Origin: Mycobacterium syngnathidarum
GTDB lineage: Bacteria; Actinomycetota; Actinomycetes; Mycobacteriales; Mycobacteriaceae
Length of the DNA stretch: 64,000 bases
Assembly (NCBI RefSeq): GCF_001942625.1
Contig: NZ_MLCL01000093.1
Location: forward strand, 1-64,000
Reading direction: 5' to 3'
Shown here: positions 17,878-25,894 of the stretch, piece by piece
How positions within the stretch are numbered: position 1 is the stretch's first letter
Layout: every line of letters begins with the position of its first letter
Notes under the pieces: model-generated
What the model was told of the DNA's origin: nothing
What the model saw: the letters and a program-made list of their open reading frames with translations, nothing else
Database searches by the model: none
Translations under genes and position numbers: made by a program

Positions 17878-18678
17878 ATGCACTATCCGCTGAATACCCC
17901 GCTGGGCCGCATGGCAGTCCAAACCCTCGAGGAGGGCCCGGACCGCTGCGTGGCCTCCATACCGGTCAGCGGTCTACTCAATCCGCTGACTCACCTGCCG
18001 ACCCTCGCCCCGCTGGCGATGTTGGTCGATCACGTGGGCGGCCTGGCCAATCACTACCGCCGCGATGACGACGAGTGGACGGTGTCCAGCGAGCTGGCCA
18101 TCGAGCTGATCCCGCACGCCTTGGAGGTCGTCCTGGCAGCGCCGGAGGTGCCGGTGGTGGCGACCGCCAGGCCGTTCGGGCCCAAGGGCACCGGTTCATT
18201 GAGCCTGTCCGAGCTGACGCATGGCGCTCACCTGATCGGGACGGCGACGGTGCGGTCGTTTCACATCAACGTCCCAGGCCACGTCGTCGCATGGCCTTCC
18301 GACGCGGAAGAGGGGACGCCTCCCGCCACGCTCGAAGAACGGATGTCGGTCGGGGTCGCCGAGACCGGCGGTCAGGCGGCGGTGCTGCGGCAGTTGCCGG
18401 ATCCCGTTGTCAACAACAGCATCGGCATCGTGCACGGCGGAGTGTCCGCCGCGGCGCTCGAGCTCGTGGGATCCGCCGCGCTGGGCGACGGAGCGGGCGG
18501 CCCGTGGCATACCGCCTCGCTGCGGGTCAACTATCTGCGTCAGTTCCGCGGCGGTGACGAATCCCGTTATGAGGCACGGGCATTGCGTATCGGACGAAGC
18601 TCCGGAGTAGCCGACGCGCAAGCTGTCGGCGACGACGGCCAGGCCGCCCTGGTGGCCCGGCTGACCGCATACCGCTGA
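17878..18678 (+). CDS. Hotdog-fold thioesterase-like protein (PaaI/double hotdog)
   Basis: A 266-residue protein made of two hotdog-like halves. The C-terminal half holds the PaaI-type core NSIGIVHGGVSAAALELVGSAAL (part: SIGIVHGGVSAAALELVG) and later HTASLRVNYLRQF, as in acyl-CoA thioesterases. The N-terminal half is more diverged. It may hydrolyse acyl-CoA esters, but the substrate is unknown. ATG 17878 is taken as start; the frame extends 9 nt upstream only to a TTG. It is divergent from the copper ATPase across the CsoR-like operator, so it might share regulation, although no functional link is evident. Confidence 0.75.
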   Translation: MHYPLNTPLGRMAVQTLEEGPDRCVASIPVSGLLNPLTHLPTLAPLAMLVDHVGGLANHYRRDDDEWTVSSELAIELIPHALEVVLAAPEVPVVATARPFGPKGTGSLSLSELTHGAHLIGTATVRSFHINVPGHVVAWPSDAEEGTPPATLEERMSVGVAETGGQAAVLRQLPDPVVNNSIGIVHGGVSAAALELVGSAALGDGAGGPWHTASLRVNYLRQFRGGDESRYEARALRIGRSSGVADAQAVGDDGQAALVARLTAYR

Positions 18679-18710
18679 GCCGGACCCGGCCACGCAGTAG
18701 CATCCGCTGC

Positions 18711-20084
18711 ATGCCCGAGACAGCGCGCTCGCTGAGCCGCTTCCTCCGGCGCTCGGGATATCTGCGAAAATGGCTGGTCCTCGGCGTTTCCATTGGGGTC
18801 ATCGCCGGCCTCGGAGCCGTGGTGTTCTACCTGGCCCTGGACTACACGGGTCGCTTCCTGCTGGGCTACCTCGGCGGCTACGACATTCCCAAACCGGTCG
18901 GCGACGGCGACGACGACGGCTCGCCCGGATTCGACCGGCCCTGGGCCATCCCGCTGATCACCTGCGGCGGAGCCCTCGTATCGGCCTGGCTGGTGGCCAG
19001 ATTCGCTCCCGAGGCCGAGGGGCACGGCACCGACAACGCCATCGAAGCCGTCCACACCGATCCGCGGTCCATTCGGGCCCGGGCGATCTGGGTGAAGACC
19101 GTGGCCAGCGCGTTGACCATCGGCTCAGGTGGCTCCGGCGGTCGCGAGGGCCCAGCCGCGCAGATCTCCGCAGGCTTCGGTTCGTTACTCACGCGAAGAT
19201 TGGACCTGCCCGACGACGACGGCCGACTGGCGGTATCGCTGGGTATCGGCTCGGGCATCGGTGCGATATTCGGCGCCCCCCTGGGAGGTGCGGTGCTCGC
19301 GGCATCCATCGTCTACCGCGAGGATTTCGACTACCGGGCGCTGGTTCCCGGCTTCATCACCTCGGCGACGGCCTATGCCGTGCTCGGATCGATCCTGGGC
19401 TTCGATCCGCTGTTCGGCACGCTGACCGACGGCTACCGCTTCGACCACCCGCTGGACCTCGGCTGGTTCGTGGTGCTGGGCATCGTCGCCGCGATGTTCG
19501 GGTGGCTGTACGCCCGAATCTTCTATGGCACGGTCGCACTCACCGCGAAACTTCCCGGCGGCAAGGTCGTCAAGCCCGCGGTCGGTGGACTGGCCGTCGG
19601 CGTGCTGGCGCTGGCCGTCCCCCAGGTGTTGGCCAGCGGATACGGCTGGGCCGAGAAGGCCGCGGCCACAGACACTTTGATGGCGATCCCGCTGTGGATC
19701 GTGCTGCTCATGCCGCTGGCGAAGATCGTGGCGACCTCGCTCTCGATCGGGACCGGCGGCTCGGGCGGCATCTTCGGACCTGGTGTGGTGATCGGCGCGT
19801 TCGTCGGCGCCGCCGTCTGGCGGCTCGGTGAAATAACCGGAGCCCCAGGTTTACCCGCATCGCCGGCCGTCTTCGTGGTGGTCGGAATGATGGCCTGTTT
19901 CGGGAGCGTCGCCCATGCGCCACTTGCGGTGACGATCATGGTGGCCGAGATGACCGATTCCTTCGCGGTCATCCCCGGTGCGATGGTGGCCGTCGGCATC
20001 GCCTATATGTTGATCGCGCGGACCGACGTCTCCATCTACCGCGCTCAGCGCAGGTATCGCACCAATTTCGGCCCCGCTGCGTAA
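18711..20084 (+). CDS. ClC-family chloride channel or H+/Cl- antiporter
   Basis: A 457-residue integral membrane protein with the ClC signature segments GSGGSGGREGPAAQI (about residues 139-153; the gating glutamate in GREGP is present) and GTGGSGGIFGPGVVIG (about 347-362). About ten hydrophobic helices can be seen. There is no C-terminal CBS domain. The exposed gating glutamate is compatible with either a proton-coupled exchanger or a channel; other ion-coupling residues cannot be assigned by eye. It starts 32 bp after the thioesterase-like gene on the same strand. It may serve acid or osmotic tolerance, by analogy. Confidence 0.9.
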   Translation: MPETARSLSRFLRRSGYLRKWLVLGVSIGVIAGLGAVVFYLALDYTGRFLLGYLGGYDIPKPVGDGDDDGSPGFDRPWAIPLITCGGALVSAWLVARFAPEAEGHGTDNAIEAVHTDPRSIRARAIWVKTVASALTIGSGGSGGREGPAAQISAGFGSLLTRRLDLPDDDGRLAVSLGIGSGIGAIFGAPLGGAVLAASIVYREDFDYRALVPGFITSATAYAVLGSILGFDPLFGTLTDGYRFDHPLDLGWFVVLGIVAAMFGWLYARIFYGTVALTAKLPGGKVVKPAVGGLAVGVLALAVPQVLASGYGWAEKAAATDTLMAIPLWIVLLMPLAKIVATSLSIGTGGSGGIFGPGVVIGAFVGAAVWRLGEITGAPGLPASPAVFVVVGMMACFGSVAHAPLAVTIMVAEMTDSFAVIPGAMVAVGIAYMLIARTDVSIYRAQRRYRTNFGPAA

Positions 20085-20187
20085 ATTTCGATCCGCCAAC
20101 GGTTCGGCAACATCGATATCGCCATCGGCTGATGGCATGTGACGCTCCCGTCAGATCACGTCCGACATCAGCACGGAGGAGTTCACC

Positions 20188-20961
20188 ATGACCACACCGG
20201 CAATGACGCACAGGTTGGCGGCCGAATTCATCGGGACGTTCTGGCTGGTCCTGGGCGGTTGCGGTAGCGCGGTGTTCGCCGCGAAGGTCCTCTCCGACGG
20301 CTTCTCCGTCGGGATCGGCTTCCTCGGCGTGGCTCTCGCCTTCGGCCTGACCGTGCTGACCGGCGTATACGCGTTCGGCACCATCTCGGGCGGACACTTC
20401 AATCCAGCGGTCACACTGGGTGCTGCACTGGCCCGCCGTGTCGAATGGGCAGCCGTTGTGCCGTACTGGATCTCTCAGGTCATCGGCGGTCTGGTGGCCG
20501 GCGTGGTGATCTACGTGATCGCCAGCGGCAAGGACGGTTGGTCCGCCACCGGGAACATGGCCGCCAACGGCTACGGCGAGCACTCCCCCGGCGGGTATTC
20601 CCTGATGGCGGTGCTTCTCGCCGAGGTGATCCTCACCGCGGTGTTCCTGCTGGTCATCCTGGGCTCGACCGATGACCGCGCGCCCAAGGGCTTCGCCGGT
20701 CTGTCGATCGGCCTCACGCTGACGTTGATCCACCTGGTCTCGATCCCGATCTCGAACACCTCGGTCAACCCGGCACGTTCGACGGCGGTGGCGTTCTTCA
20801 ACGGCAACGGAGCCCCCGCGCAGCTCTGGGCCTTCTGGATCGCCCCGCTGGTCGGCGCGGCCATCGCCGGGCTGGCGTACTCATTTTTGTTCGGTGTCGC
20901 CGAGGAGCTGGCCGACCGCCCGGTACGCGAGGACGCATTGGACCGAGAGGACGACCGGTAG
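20188..20961 (+). CDS. aqpZ: Aquaporin (AqpZ type, MIP family)
   Basis: A 257-residue water channel with the two half-helix NPA motifs, [14 protein letters not shown] (about residue 71) and [13 protein letters not shown] (about 192), and six membrane helices. The residue before the second NPA is not Cys-rich as in glycerol facilitators, and the overall sequence ([21 protein letters not shown] at the start, in part [17 protein letters not shown]) is AqpZ-like. A GGAGG ribosome-binding site lies 9 nt upstream of ATG 20188. The C-terminal tail is acidic (DREDDR). It sits next to the ClC gene, 103 bp apart, which would suit a role in osmotic balance. Confidence 0.93.
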   Translation: MTTPAMTHRLAAEFIGTFWLVLGGCGSAVFAAKVLSDGFSVGIGFLGVALAFGLTVLTGVYAFGTISGGHFNPAVTLGAALARRVEWAAVVPYWISQVIGGLVAGVVIYVIASGKDGWSATGNMAANGYGEHSPGGYSLMAVLLAEVILTAVFLLVILGSTDDRAPKGFAGLSIGLTLTLIHLVSIPISNTSVNPARSTAVAFFNGNGAPAQLWAFWIAPLVGAAIAGLAYSFLFGVAEELADRPVREDALDREDDR

Positions 20962-20962
20962 C

Positions 20963-21787
20963 TCAGGTCAAGTCGTCGAATTCTCCACTGACCCAACGAA
21001 TATGGGTCTCAGCCGACCGGTGCACCACATCCTTGGCGGCGATGTCGATCTCATCCCCGCCAAGGGTGTAGAGCCGGTCGTAGTCGAACTCGTCGAGCCG
21101 GTCCACGATCCGCCGCACCACTGCGGCCGAGAGTGGGATGTGCTTGGGAAAATTGCGCTGGAATGACACCCAGTTCCGCGCCAGCCCGCCGGAGATGGTG
21201 TCCCCGACCAGCAGTGCGCCGTCGGCAGTCAGCGCCACCGAGCTTCCCCGCATGTGCCCGCCGACATGGATCAGCCGCAACCCCGGCAGCGGTTCGGATT
21301 GCTCGTCCCACAGCTGGATCACCGGATCCCGGTCCGGGAGCCATTCCGCGTCGAGCGAGTTCACGTATACCGGAACGCCCCCGAACGCCTTGCTCCAACT
21401 GAGCTGCGCACCGAACATGTGGGGATGGCTCGCGGCGACGGCGTCGACCCCGCCTAGGCCGTGCACCAGCCCGATTATCTCGTCGTCCAGGTAACTCGGC
21501 GAATCCCACAGGAGGTTTCCGTGCGCGGTCTGTACCAGGAAAGACCTGTGCCCGATGGCGAACTTAGGTGCTCTGCGCAGGCTGTGCACCCCGCGGCCGT
21601 GGTCGACGTGCTCGGTGTGGTGCGGTTGGACCCCCAATTGCTCCAGCGTGGTCCAGGTGCCGTGCGGCGGTAGGTCGCCGCGTTCCTCGATCGACACAAC
21701 CTCCGACGTCAGTACGCAACTGCCCGTCGGCTCGGTTGGCGAATCCGGGTGTTCCACACCGCAACCGGTGCATATCCAGGTAGGCAT
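20963..21787 (-). CDS. Metallo-beta-lactamase-fold protein with CxxC N-terminus
   Basis: A 275-residue MBL-fold protein starting at ATG 21787. The first residues carry a CTGCGVEH motif (about 6-13), a possible zinc-ribbon half or metal clip. The fold is indicated by FLVQTAHGNLLWDSPS, VDAVAASHPHMFG, HVGGHMRGSSVAL and GALLVGDTISGG. The usual HxHxDH metal motif is replaced by HPHMFG, so only part of the dinuclear site is kept, while the later His and Asp remain. A hydrolase is likely but the metal content and substrate are uncertain. It follows dps on the same strand, with a hairpin in the 49-bp gap, and converges on aqpZ. Confidence 0.78.
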   Translation of the reverse strand: MPTWICTGCGVEHPDSPTEPTGSCVLTSEVVSIEERGDLPPHGTWTTLEQLGVQPHHTEHVDHGRGVHSLRRAPKFAIGHRSFLVQTAHGNLLWDSPSYLDDEIIGLVHGLGGVDAVAASHPHMFGAQLSWSKAFGGVPVYVNSLDAEWLPDRDPVIQLWDEQSEPLPGLRLIHVGGHMRGSSVALTADGALLVGDTISGGLARNWVSFQRNFPKHIPLSAAVVRRIVDRLDEFDYDRLYTLGGDEIDIAAKDVVHRSAETHIRWVSGEFDDLT

Positions 21788-21801
21788 CACCCCAGGCTGG
21801 C

Positions 21802-21821
21802 ACCTCAACAATGGTTGAGGT
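21802..21821. terminator. Hairpin after dps
   Basis: ACCTCAAC (21802-21809) and GTTGAGGT (21814-21821) form an 8-bp stem with an AATG loop, 16 bp past the dps stop. There is no T-run. It may end or trim the dps transcript before the MBL gene. Confidence 0.45.
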
Positions 21822-21836
21822 CAACCACGGCGAGCG

Positions 21837-22388
21837 CTACGCGCTCTTGCGCCGGGCCTTGCCTGCCGCGCCACGTTCGGTGGGCGCTCCTTCGTGCGCC
21901 AACTGTCCCCCGGCGCTTTCCAGGTGTGCCCGCACGAACCACTGGAACTTCTCGAGTTCGGCAGCATGGTCGATGAGGACGTCCTGCGACACCAGGTCGA
22001 GCTTCTCCAGCTTGTCGATCGCCTTGCGGGTGTCCTCGATGACCCCGGTGTAGACGAGGTCCAGCGCTGCGAGGTGGGCCTGCACATTGTCGCGGCCGAC
22101 GGAGTAGTCGTCCCACGTGCGGTCGGCCAGGATGGCACCAGGGGTACCCTTCGGCGACTTGCCAAGTGCAGCAATCCGTTCCGCGACCTCATCGGCGTAG
22201 GAACGCACCAGCGCGACCTGCGGATCGATCATCTCGTGTACTCCGATGAAGTTCGGTCCGACGACGTTCCAGTGGATGTGCTTGAGCGTCAGATGCAAGT
22301 CGTTGTACGTGCTGAGCTGCTTCTGCAACAGCGCGGCCACGTCGCTGCCCTGCTTGTCGGTGAGGCCGGGAATGGTGAACGCGGTCAT
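21837..22388 (-). CDS. dps: DNA-binding ferritin-like protein Dps
   Basis: A 183-residue Dps, the same length as M. smegmatis Dps1. It forms dodecameric shells that oxidise and store iron and compact DNA in starvation. The ferroxidase site is visible in LKHIHWNVVGPNFIGVHEMID (in part HIHWNVVGPNFIGVHEMID, about residues 37-56) followed by SYADEVAERI. The C-terminus EGAPTERGAAGKARRKSA is positively charged, as needed for DNA binding. ATG 22388 has an AGGAAGGAA ribosome-binding site. Upstream, a GGGTA element on the minus strand (22427-22431) resembles the -10 of sigma-F/sigma-H stress promoters known for dps, but the -35 is not clear. Confidence 0.95.
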   Translation of the reverse strand: MTAFTIPGLTDKQGSDVAALLQKQLSTYNDLHLTLKHIHWNVVGPNFIGVHEMIDPQVALVRSYADEVAERIAALGKSPKGTPGAILADRTWDDYSVGRDNVQAHLAALDLVYTGVIEDTRKAIDKLEKLDLVSQDVLIDHAAELEKFQWFVRAHLESAGGQLAHEGAPTERGAAGKARRKSA

Positions 22389-22458
22389 AGCGGTTCCTTC
22401 CTGTTCACGTTCGGTCGCCTCCCGGGTACCCGACAACCGTGCCGGGCAATCACCACGG

Positions 22459-23358
22459 CTACAACGTGCGCAGGTTCGGAATGGCCTGACGTGCGCCGAA
22501 GCGCGGATTGTGGGCCAGCCCACTGGCTTCCAGCAGCCGCACAGCCCGTTGGCGGTGCGGGCGCAGCGGTTCGAGCAGTTCCACCATGGCCGCGTCATCG
22601 ATCGGATGGCCGAGCATGGTCCGGCCCACCATCGTCGCCAGGTGATAGTCGCCCACCGACAGAGCGTCGGCGTCTCCGAAGGCGCGTTGCACGGTTTCGG
22701 CCGCTGTCCATTCACCGACCCCGGGTAGTGACCGCAATCCCGTCACGGCCCGTTCAGCTGTCAGCCGCTCCAGGGCCTCGGCGCGCTGCGCGCACCCGAC
22801 GATCGTGCGGGCGCGGCCCGGGTCCACGTTCGCCCGGTGGAATTCCCACGACGGGATCCGCCGCCATACCACCGCCGTGGGCGGGACGCGCATCCCGGCC
22901 GGCGCCGGTCCCGGAGCCGGCGCGCCATACTTGGTCACCAGTCGACGCCAGGCCCGCCACGCATCCATTCCCGAGACGCGCTGTTCGATGATCGCCGGTA
23001 CCAGGGCCTCCAACACCCGGCCGCTGCGCCCGAGCCGCAGATGCGGCACCCTTCGGCGCGCCTCGGCGATCGTCGGTTCAACCGGCTCGAACCCGCGGGC
23101 GTCGTCCTCGGCGCCCATCAGCGCCGCGAACCCGTCCAGGAACTCGGCGCTACCGGGCCCCCATGCTTCGCAGTCCACGGTGTCGGGCGCCGATTTGGTG
23201 ATCCGTGCGGTCACCGGACCGGACTTCATGCCACTTGTTCGCCAGCTCGCGCCGTCGGCACCGACCTGGTTGGTGGGGTCGAAGCCGCCGCGCCGCCACG
23301 GGGCCAACGTCAGGCCCGGGCTGGCCGGGCCCTCGAATACGACGCTGGTTGAGGGCAC
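22459..23358 (-). CDS. HhH-GPD DNA glycosylase, AlkA-like
   Basis: A 299-residue DNA-3-methyladenine glycosylase II-like protein for base-excision repair. The helix-hairpin-helix GLRSLPGVGEWTAAETV (about residue 212) is followed by the catalytic aspartate in SVGDYHLATMVGRTMLG (about 237). There is no C-terminal iron-sulphur cysteine set, which also fits AlkA rather than MutY/Nth. It corresponds in position to Rv0142. GTG 23358 is the start. The DUF427 gene ends 9 nt upstream on the same strand, so the two are probably co-transcribed. Confidence 0.87.
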   Translation of the reverse strand: MPSTSVVFEGPASPGLTLAPWRRGGFDPTNQVGADGASWRTSGMKSGPVTARITKSAPDTVDCEAWGPGSAEFLDGFAALMGAEDDARGFEPVEPTIAEARRRVPHLRLGRSGRVLEALVPAIIEQRVSGMDAWRAWRRLVTKYGAPAPGPAPAGMRVPPTAVVWRRIPSWEFHRANVDPGRARTIVGCAQRAEALERLTAERAVTGLRSLPGVGEWTAAETVQRAFGDADALSVGDYHLATMVGRTMLGHPIDDAAMVELLEPLRPHRQRAVRLLEASGLAHNPRFGARQAIPNLRTL

Positions 23359-23367
23359 GGCACCAGA

Positions 23368-23727
23368 TTAGGCCAGGACGATGTCCGCCTTGTCCGGGTA
23401 GAACGCCAGGTGACCGGCGATTTCGGCGACCGCCGGATACGGGGCCTCATAGGTCCAGACTGCGTCGGTGACCCCGCCGACGTGGTAGTAGTTCGCCTCA
23501 CTCTTGTACGGACAGTACGTGGTGGTGGCGCTGCGGCTGAGCGTCTCGAACACCACATCGGTGCGCGGAATGTATTGCACCGCCGGATAGGTCGACTCCT
23601 GCAGGGTCAGGGCGGCATCGGTCTGCGCGATGATCGCGCCGCCGACCGTGACGGTAACCCGGCGGCCGGTGGGCCTGATGGTGATGGGGTGGGCTGCGCT
23701 GGGCTGCAGCACCTGGCGCTCTGTCAT
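23368..23727 (-). CDS. DUF427 protein
   Basis: A 119-residue single DUF427 domain, corresponding in context to Rv0140. The signature TVTVGGAIIAQTDAALTLQE, PAVQYIPRTDV, TTTYCPYKSEANYY and AWTYE-like VWTYEAPYPAVAEIAGHLAFY stretches are present (shown in pieces). DUF427 is a small beta-rich fold of unknown biochemical role. The internal ATG at 23727 was chosen because all similarity begins there. It is followed 9 nt later by the AlkA-like gene. A second, duplicated DUF427 protein is encoded at 39026. Confidence 0.82.
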   Translation of the reverse strand: MTERQVLQPSAAHPITIRPTGRRVTVTVGGAIIAQTDAALTLQESTYPAVQYIPRTDVVFETLSRSATTTYCPYKSEANYYHVGGVTDAVWTYEAPYPAVAEIAGHLAFYPDKADIVLA

Positions 23728-23820
23728 ACGGATCACAACGTTGCAGACACCGCCGAGGATTCCCGGGCATCTGCCCACGATGGGCATGACGTTCGACAGC
23801 GCGGGACTACGATCAGCCGC

Positions 23821-24276
23821 ATGACCGCGCCCGTGAAAGCCACCGTGTCCATCGCCGCCGACCCCGCAGCGGTGTACGCGCTGATCACCGACCTGCCCAC
23901 ACTGGCCTCGCTGGCCGAGGAGGCCCATGCCATGGAGTGGCAGAAGGGCAACTCCGCCACTCCCGGTTCGGTTTTCAAGGGGCACAACCGCAGTGGCTCC
24001 AAGGCCTGGAGCACCGTCTGCACAATTACCGATGCCGAGCCGGGCAAGACCTTCGCCTTCGACGTGAAGTCATTGGTTTTCCCCGTCGCGCACTGGCGCT
24101 ACGACATCGTGGCTTCCGACGGCGGCTGCACGGTGACGGAGTCCACCTGGGATCGCCGTGCGGGCTGGTTCAAGAAGGTCGCGGGCCTGGCCACCGGGGT
24201 CTCCGACCGTGACGGCGCCAACGCCGAGCACATTCAGCTCACCCTGCAGCGGTTGAAGGAACGCGCCGAAGGCTGA
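23821..24276 (+). CDS. SRPBCC (START/Bet v1-like) protein
   Basis: A 151-residue single-domain SRPBCC protein: N-terminal strand VKATVSIAADPAAVYALITD, then VFKGHNRSG, FAFDVKS and CTVTESTWDRRAG, ending in a C-terminal helix ENIQL-like AEHIQLTLQRLKERAEG. Such helix-grip folds bind hydrophobic ligands or act as polyketide cyclase-like proteins; no specific ligand can be read. It is divergent from the DUF427/AlkA operon (93 bp between starts) and ends 18 bp before the convergent HNH gene. Confidence 0.82.
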   Translation: MTAPVKATVSIAADPAAVYALITDLPTLASLAEEAHAMEWQKGNSATPGSVFKGHNRSGSKAWSTVCTITDAEPGKTFAFDVKSLVFPVAHWRYDIVASDGGCTVTESTWDRRAGWFKKVAGLATGVSDRDGANAEHIQLTLQRLKERAEG

Positions 24277-24294
24277 TTGGCCCCACACCCGGGG

Positions 24295-25839
24295 TCAGAA
24301 GGGTGGTGGTGGTCCGTACTCTTCGGCGAGCCAGGCTTGGTAGTCGTGTTCGGTTTGGAGGTCGTTGTTGAGTTCGGCGCGTAGCCGGCGTTCTTCGGCG
24401 ATGCGGTCGCGTTGGTCTTGTTCGCGGGTTTGATACCTCTTGGGCATCTTGGCCCCGCGCCCCGGAGTCTCGGCCGGCGGTGCGGGCAGGTCCAGGTTCC
24501 CGGTGGGTTGGGCCAGGGTGGGGAACATCGCGGCGCCGTGGGGTTCGGTGAGGTAGGTGTGCCCGGTCGGTGAGGTGAAAACGACTGTGCCATCGGGGTA
24601 TTGACGGTCCGTCCAGCCCTTGACGAAAGTTTTGACCAGGTGATGGGCCCGGCAGTACAGCTTGGTGTTGGACGGATGCGTCGGCCCGGTCGGCCAGGGC
24701 GCGGTGTGGTCGATGTCGCAGCGTTCGGCGGGGGCGTCGCAGCCGGGGAACCGGCAGGTCAGATCCCGCCAGCGGATGAACTCCGACAGTGCCGCCGAGG
24801 GGCGATACCCTGGCTCACCCACACCGGCGGGATCCTCGGCCACCGCACGCTCGGCGGATTCGGCCGCCTCGCCGGAGCCTACTGCCTCAGGTGACTCAGT
24901 GGGGGCAGCCGGCTCCGTTGCTCCACCCGTCTCGCCGGGCTCGGCTGGCACCGGCAAGGGTACGGGTTTGATCTTGGCCGTAGCCGCCACCTTGCGCACG
25001 CTCTCGGCGGGCACGATGCCGTACCCGGGCAGATACCCCGGATCATTCGAAGTCCCGTCCACCGTGGATTGGTTGGCCAGCACGTGCACCACCGCCGCAT
25101 CCGCAGCGGCCCGGTTCTGAGCCGCCGCGCAATCCTGGCGCCCGCACCGGCACAGCAGTTGGGCTTCCAGCCGGGCCAACGGGCCGATCGCATCGGCACG
25201 GCGCTGCTCATGGGTGCGCGGATCGTGCTCACAGACCGTGTCCGCCAGCGCATCGAGGCGCTGATTGAACGCGACACCGTCGCCGGCATCGACATTGGCC
25301 CAGATCGTGGCGTTGCCCAAGCTGCCGGGCTCGACCTGCACGAACCGCTCCTCGGTCAGATCCGGCGGGACCCGCACCCCATTCGGATCGAGTTTGGCGA
25401 CCCATTGATCGATCCGGTCCCGCAACTGTCGTTCGGAGAACCGCATCCAGCGGTGCGCGCGGGCGGCCAGTTCGGCATCCAAGGATTCCCACACCGCCGG
25501 GTCGGTGGTGGCGGTGCGGGTGATCAGCATCCGCACCACCCGATAGTCGATATCCCCGACCGCGAACCGCGCCGCCACCTGAGGCAGTTTGTCCCGCAAC
25601 ACCCGGGCATGATGAATCTGGGTGCCGGCCCGACCGCGGCTGATCCGCATCGCCGCCGAAATCTCGGCCCCCACCGCTTCAAACGGATCGGTGGTCCAGA
25701 AAATCGACTCGGCCAACTCCTGTTCGCGTAGCGTGTCCAATTCCCCGATCGCGGCCAACCGGGCCGCGATCGCCACCGACTCCGCCCGCGCCGCAGCACT
25801 GACCGCATCGATCAGGTCGGCAGCGGAACGTTCGAACAT
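24295..25839 (-). CDS. 13E12-family HNH endonuclease-domain protein (DUF222)
   Basis: A 514-residue protein of the mycobacterial 13E12 repeat family. The N-terminal DUF222 region (about 1-230) has the family pattern REQELAESIFWTTDPFEAVGAEISAAMRISR (in part) and RCGRQDC. A low-complexity Ala/Glu/Pro linker (about 285-345) leads to the HNH nuclease motif FPGCDAPAERCDIDHTAPW ... NTKLYCRAHHLVKTF (about 368-400), with the two zinc cysteines and the catalytic His. The C-terminus is charged. ATG 25839 is preferred since it lies in an SOS box; several 13E12 genes are LexA-regulated in M. tuberculosis. These genes are multicopy and often repetitive, so this may be one of several in the genome. Confidence 0.88.
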   Translation of the reverse strand: MFERSAADLIDAVSAAARAESVAIAARLAAIGELDTLREQELAESIFWTTDPFEAVGAEISAAMRISRGRAGTQIHHARVLRDKLPQVAARFAVGDIDYRVVRMLITRTATTDPAVWESLDAELAARAHRWMRFSERQLRDRIDQWVAKLDPNGVRVPPDLTEERFVQVEPGSLGNATIWANVDAGDGVAFNQRLDALADTVCEHDPRTHEQRRADAIGPLARLEAQLLCRCGRQDCAAAQNRAAADAAVVHVLANQSTVDGTSNDPGYLPGYGIVPAESVRKVAATAKIKPVPLPVPAEPGETGGATEPAAPTESPEAVGSGEAAESAERAVAEDPAGVGEPGYRPSAALSEFIRWRDLTCRFPGCDAPAERCDIDHTAPWPTGPTHPSNTKLYCRAHHLVKTFVKGWTDRQYPDGTVVFTSPTGHTYLTEPHGAAMFPTLAQPTGNLDLPAPPAETPGRGAKMPKRYQTREQDQRDRIAEERRLRAELNNDLQTEHDYQAWLAEEYGPPPPF

Positions 25840-25847
25840 ATGTGCGA
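25832..25847. promoter_or_regulatory. LexA SOS box over the HNH gene start codon
   Basis: On the gene strand the sequence is TCGCACATATGTTCGA, one mismatch from TCGAAC-N4-GTTCGA. The ATG (25839) occupies positions 9-11 of the box, the same geometry as in dinB at 2858. Confidence 0.7.
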
Positions 25848-25894
25848 TTATGCCACCACTGACCGACAAGTTGGCCGCACTCCCCTGACCAGAG

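Noticed and set aside
20121..20136. Hairpin GCCATC/GATGGC between the ClC and aquaporin genes
   Set aside because: The stem is only 6 bp without a T-run; too weak to call a terminator.
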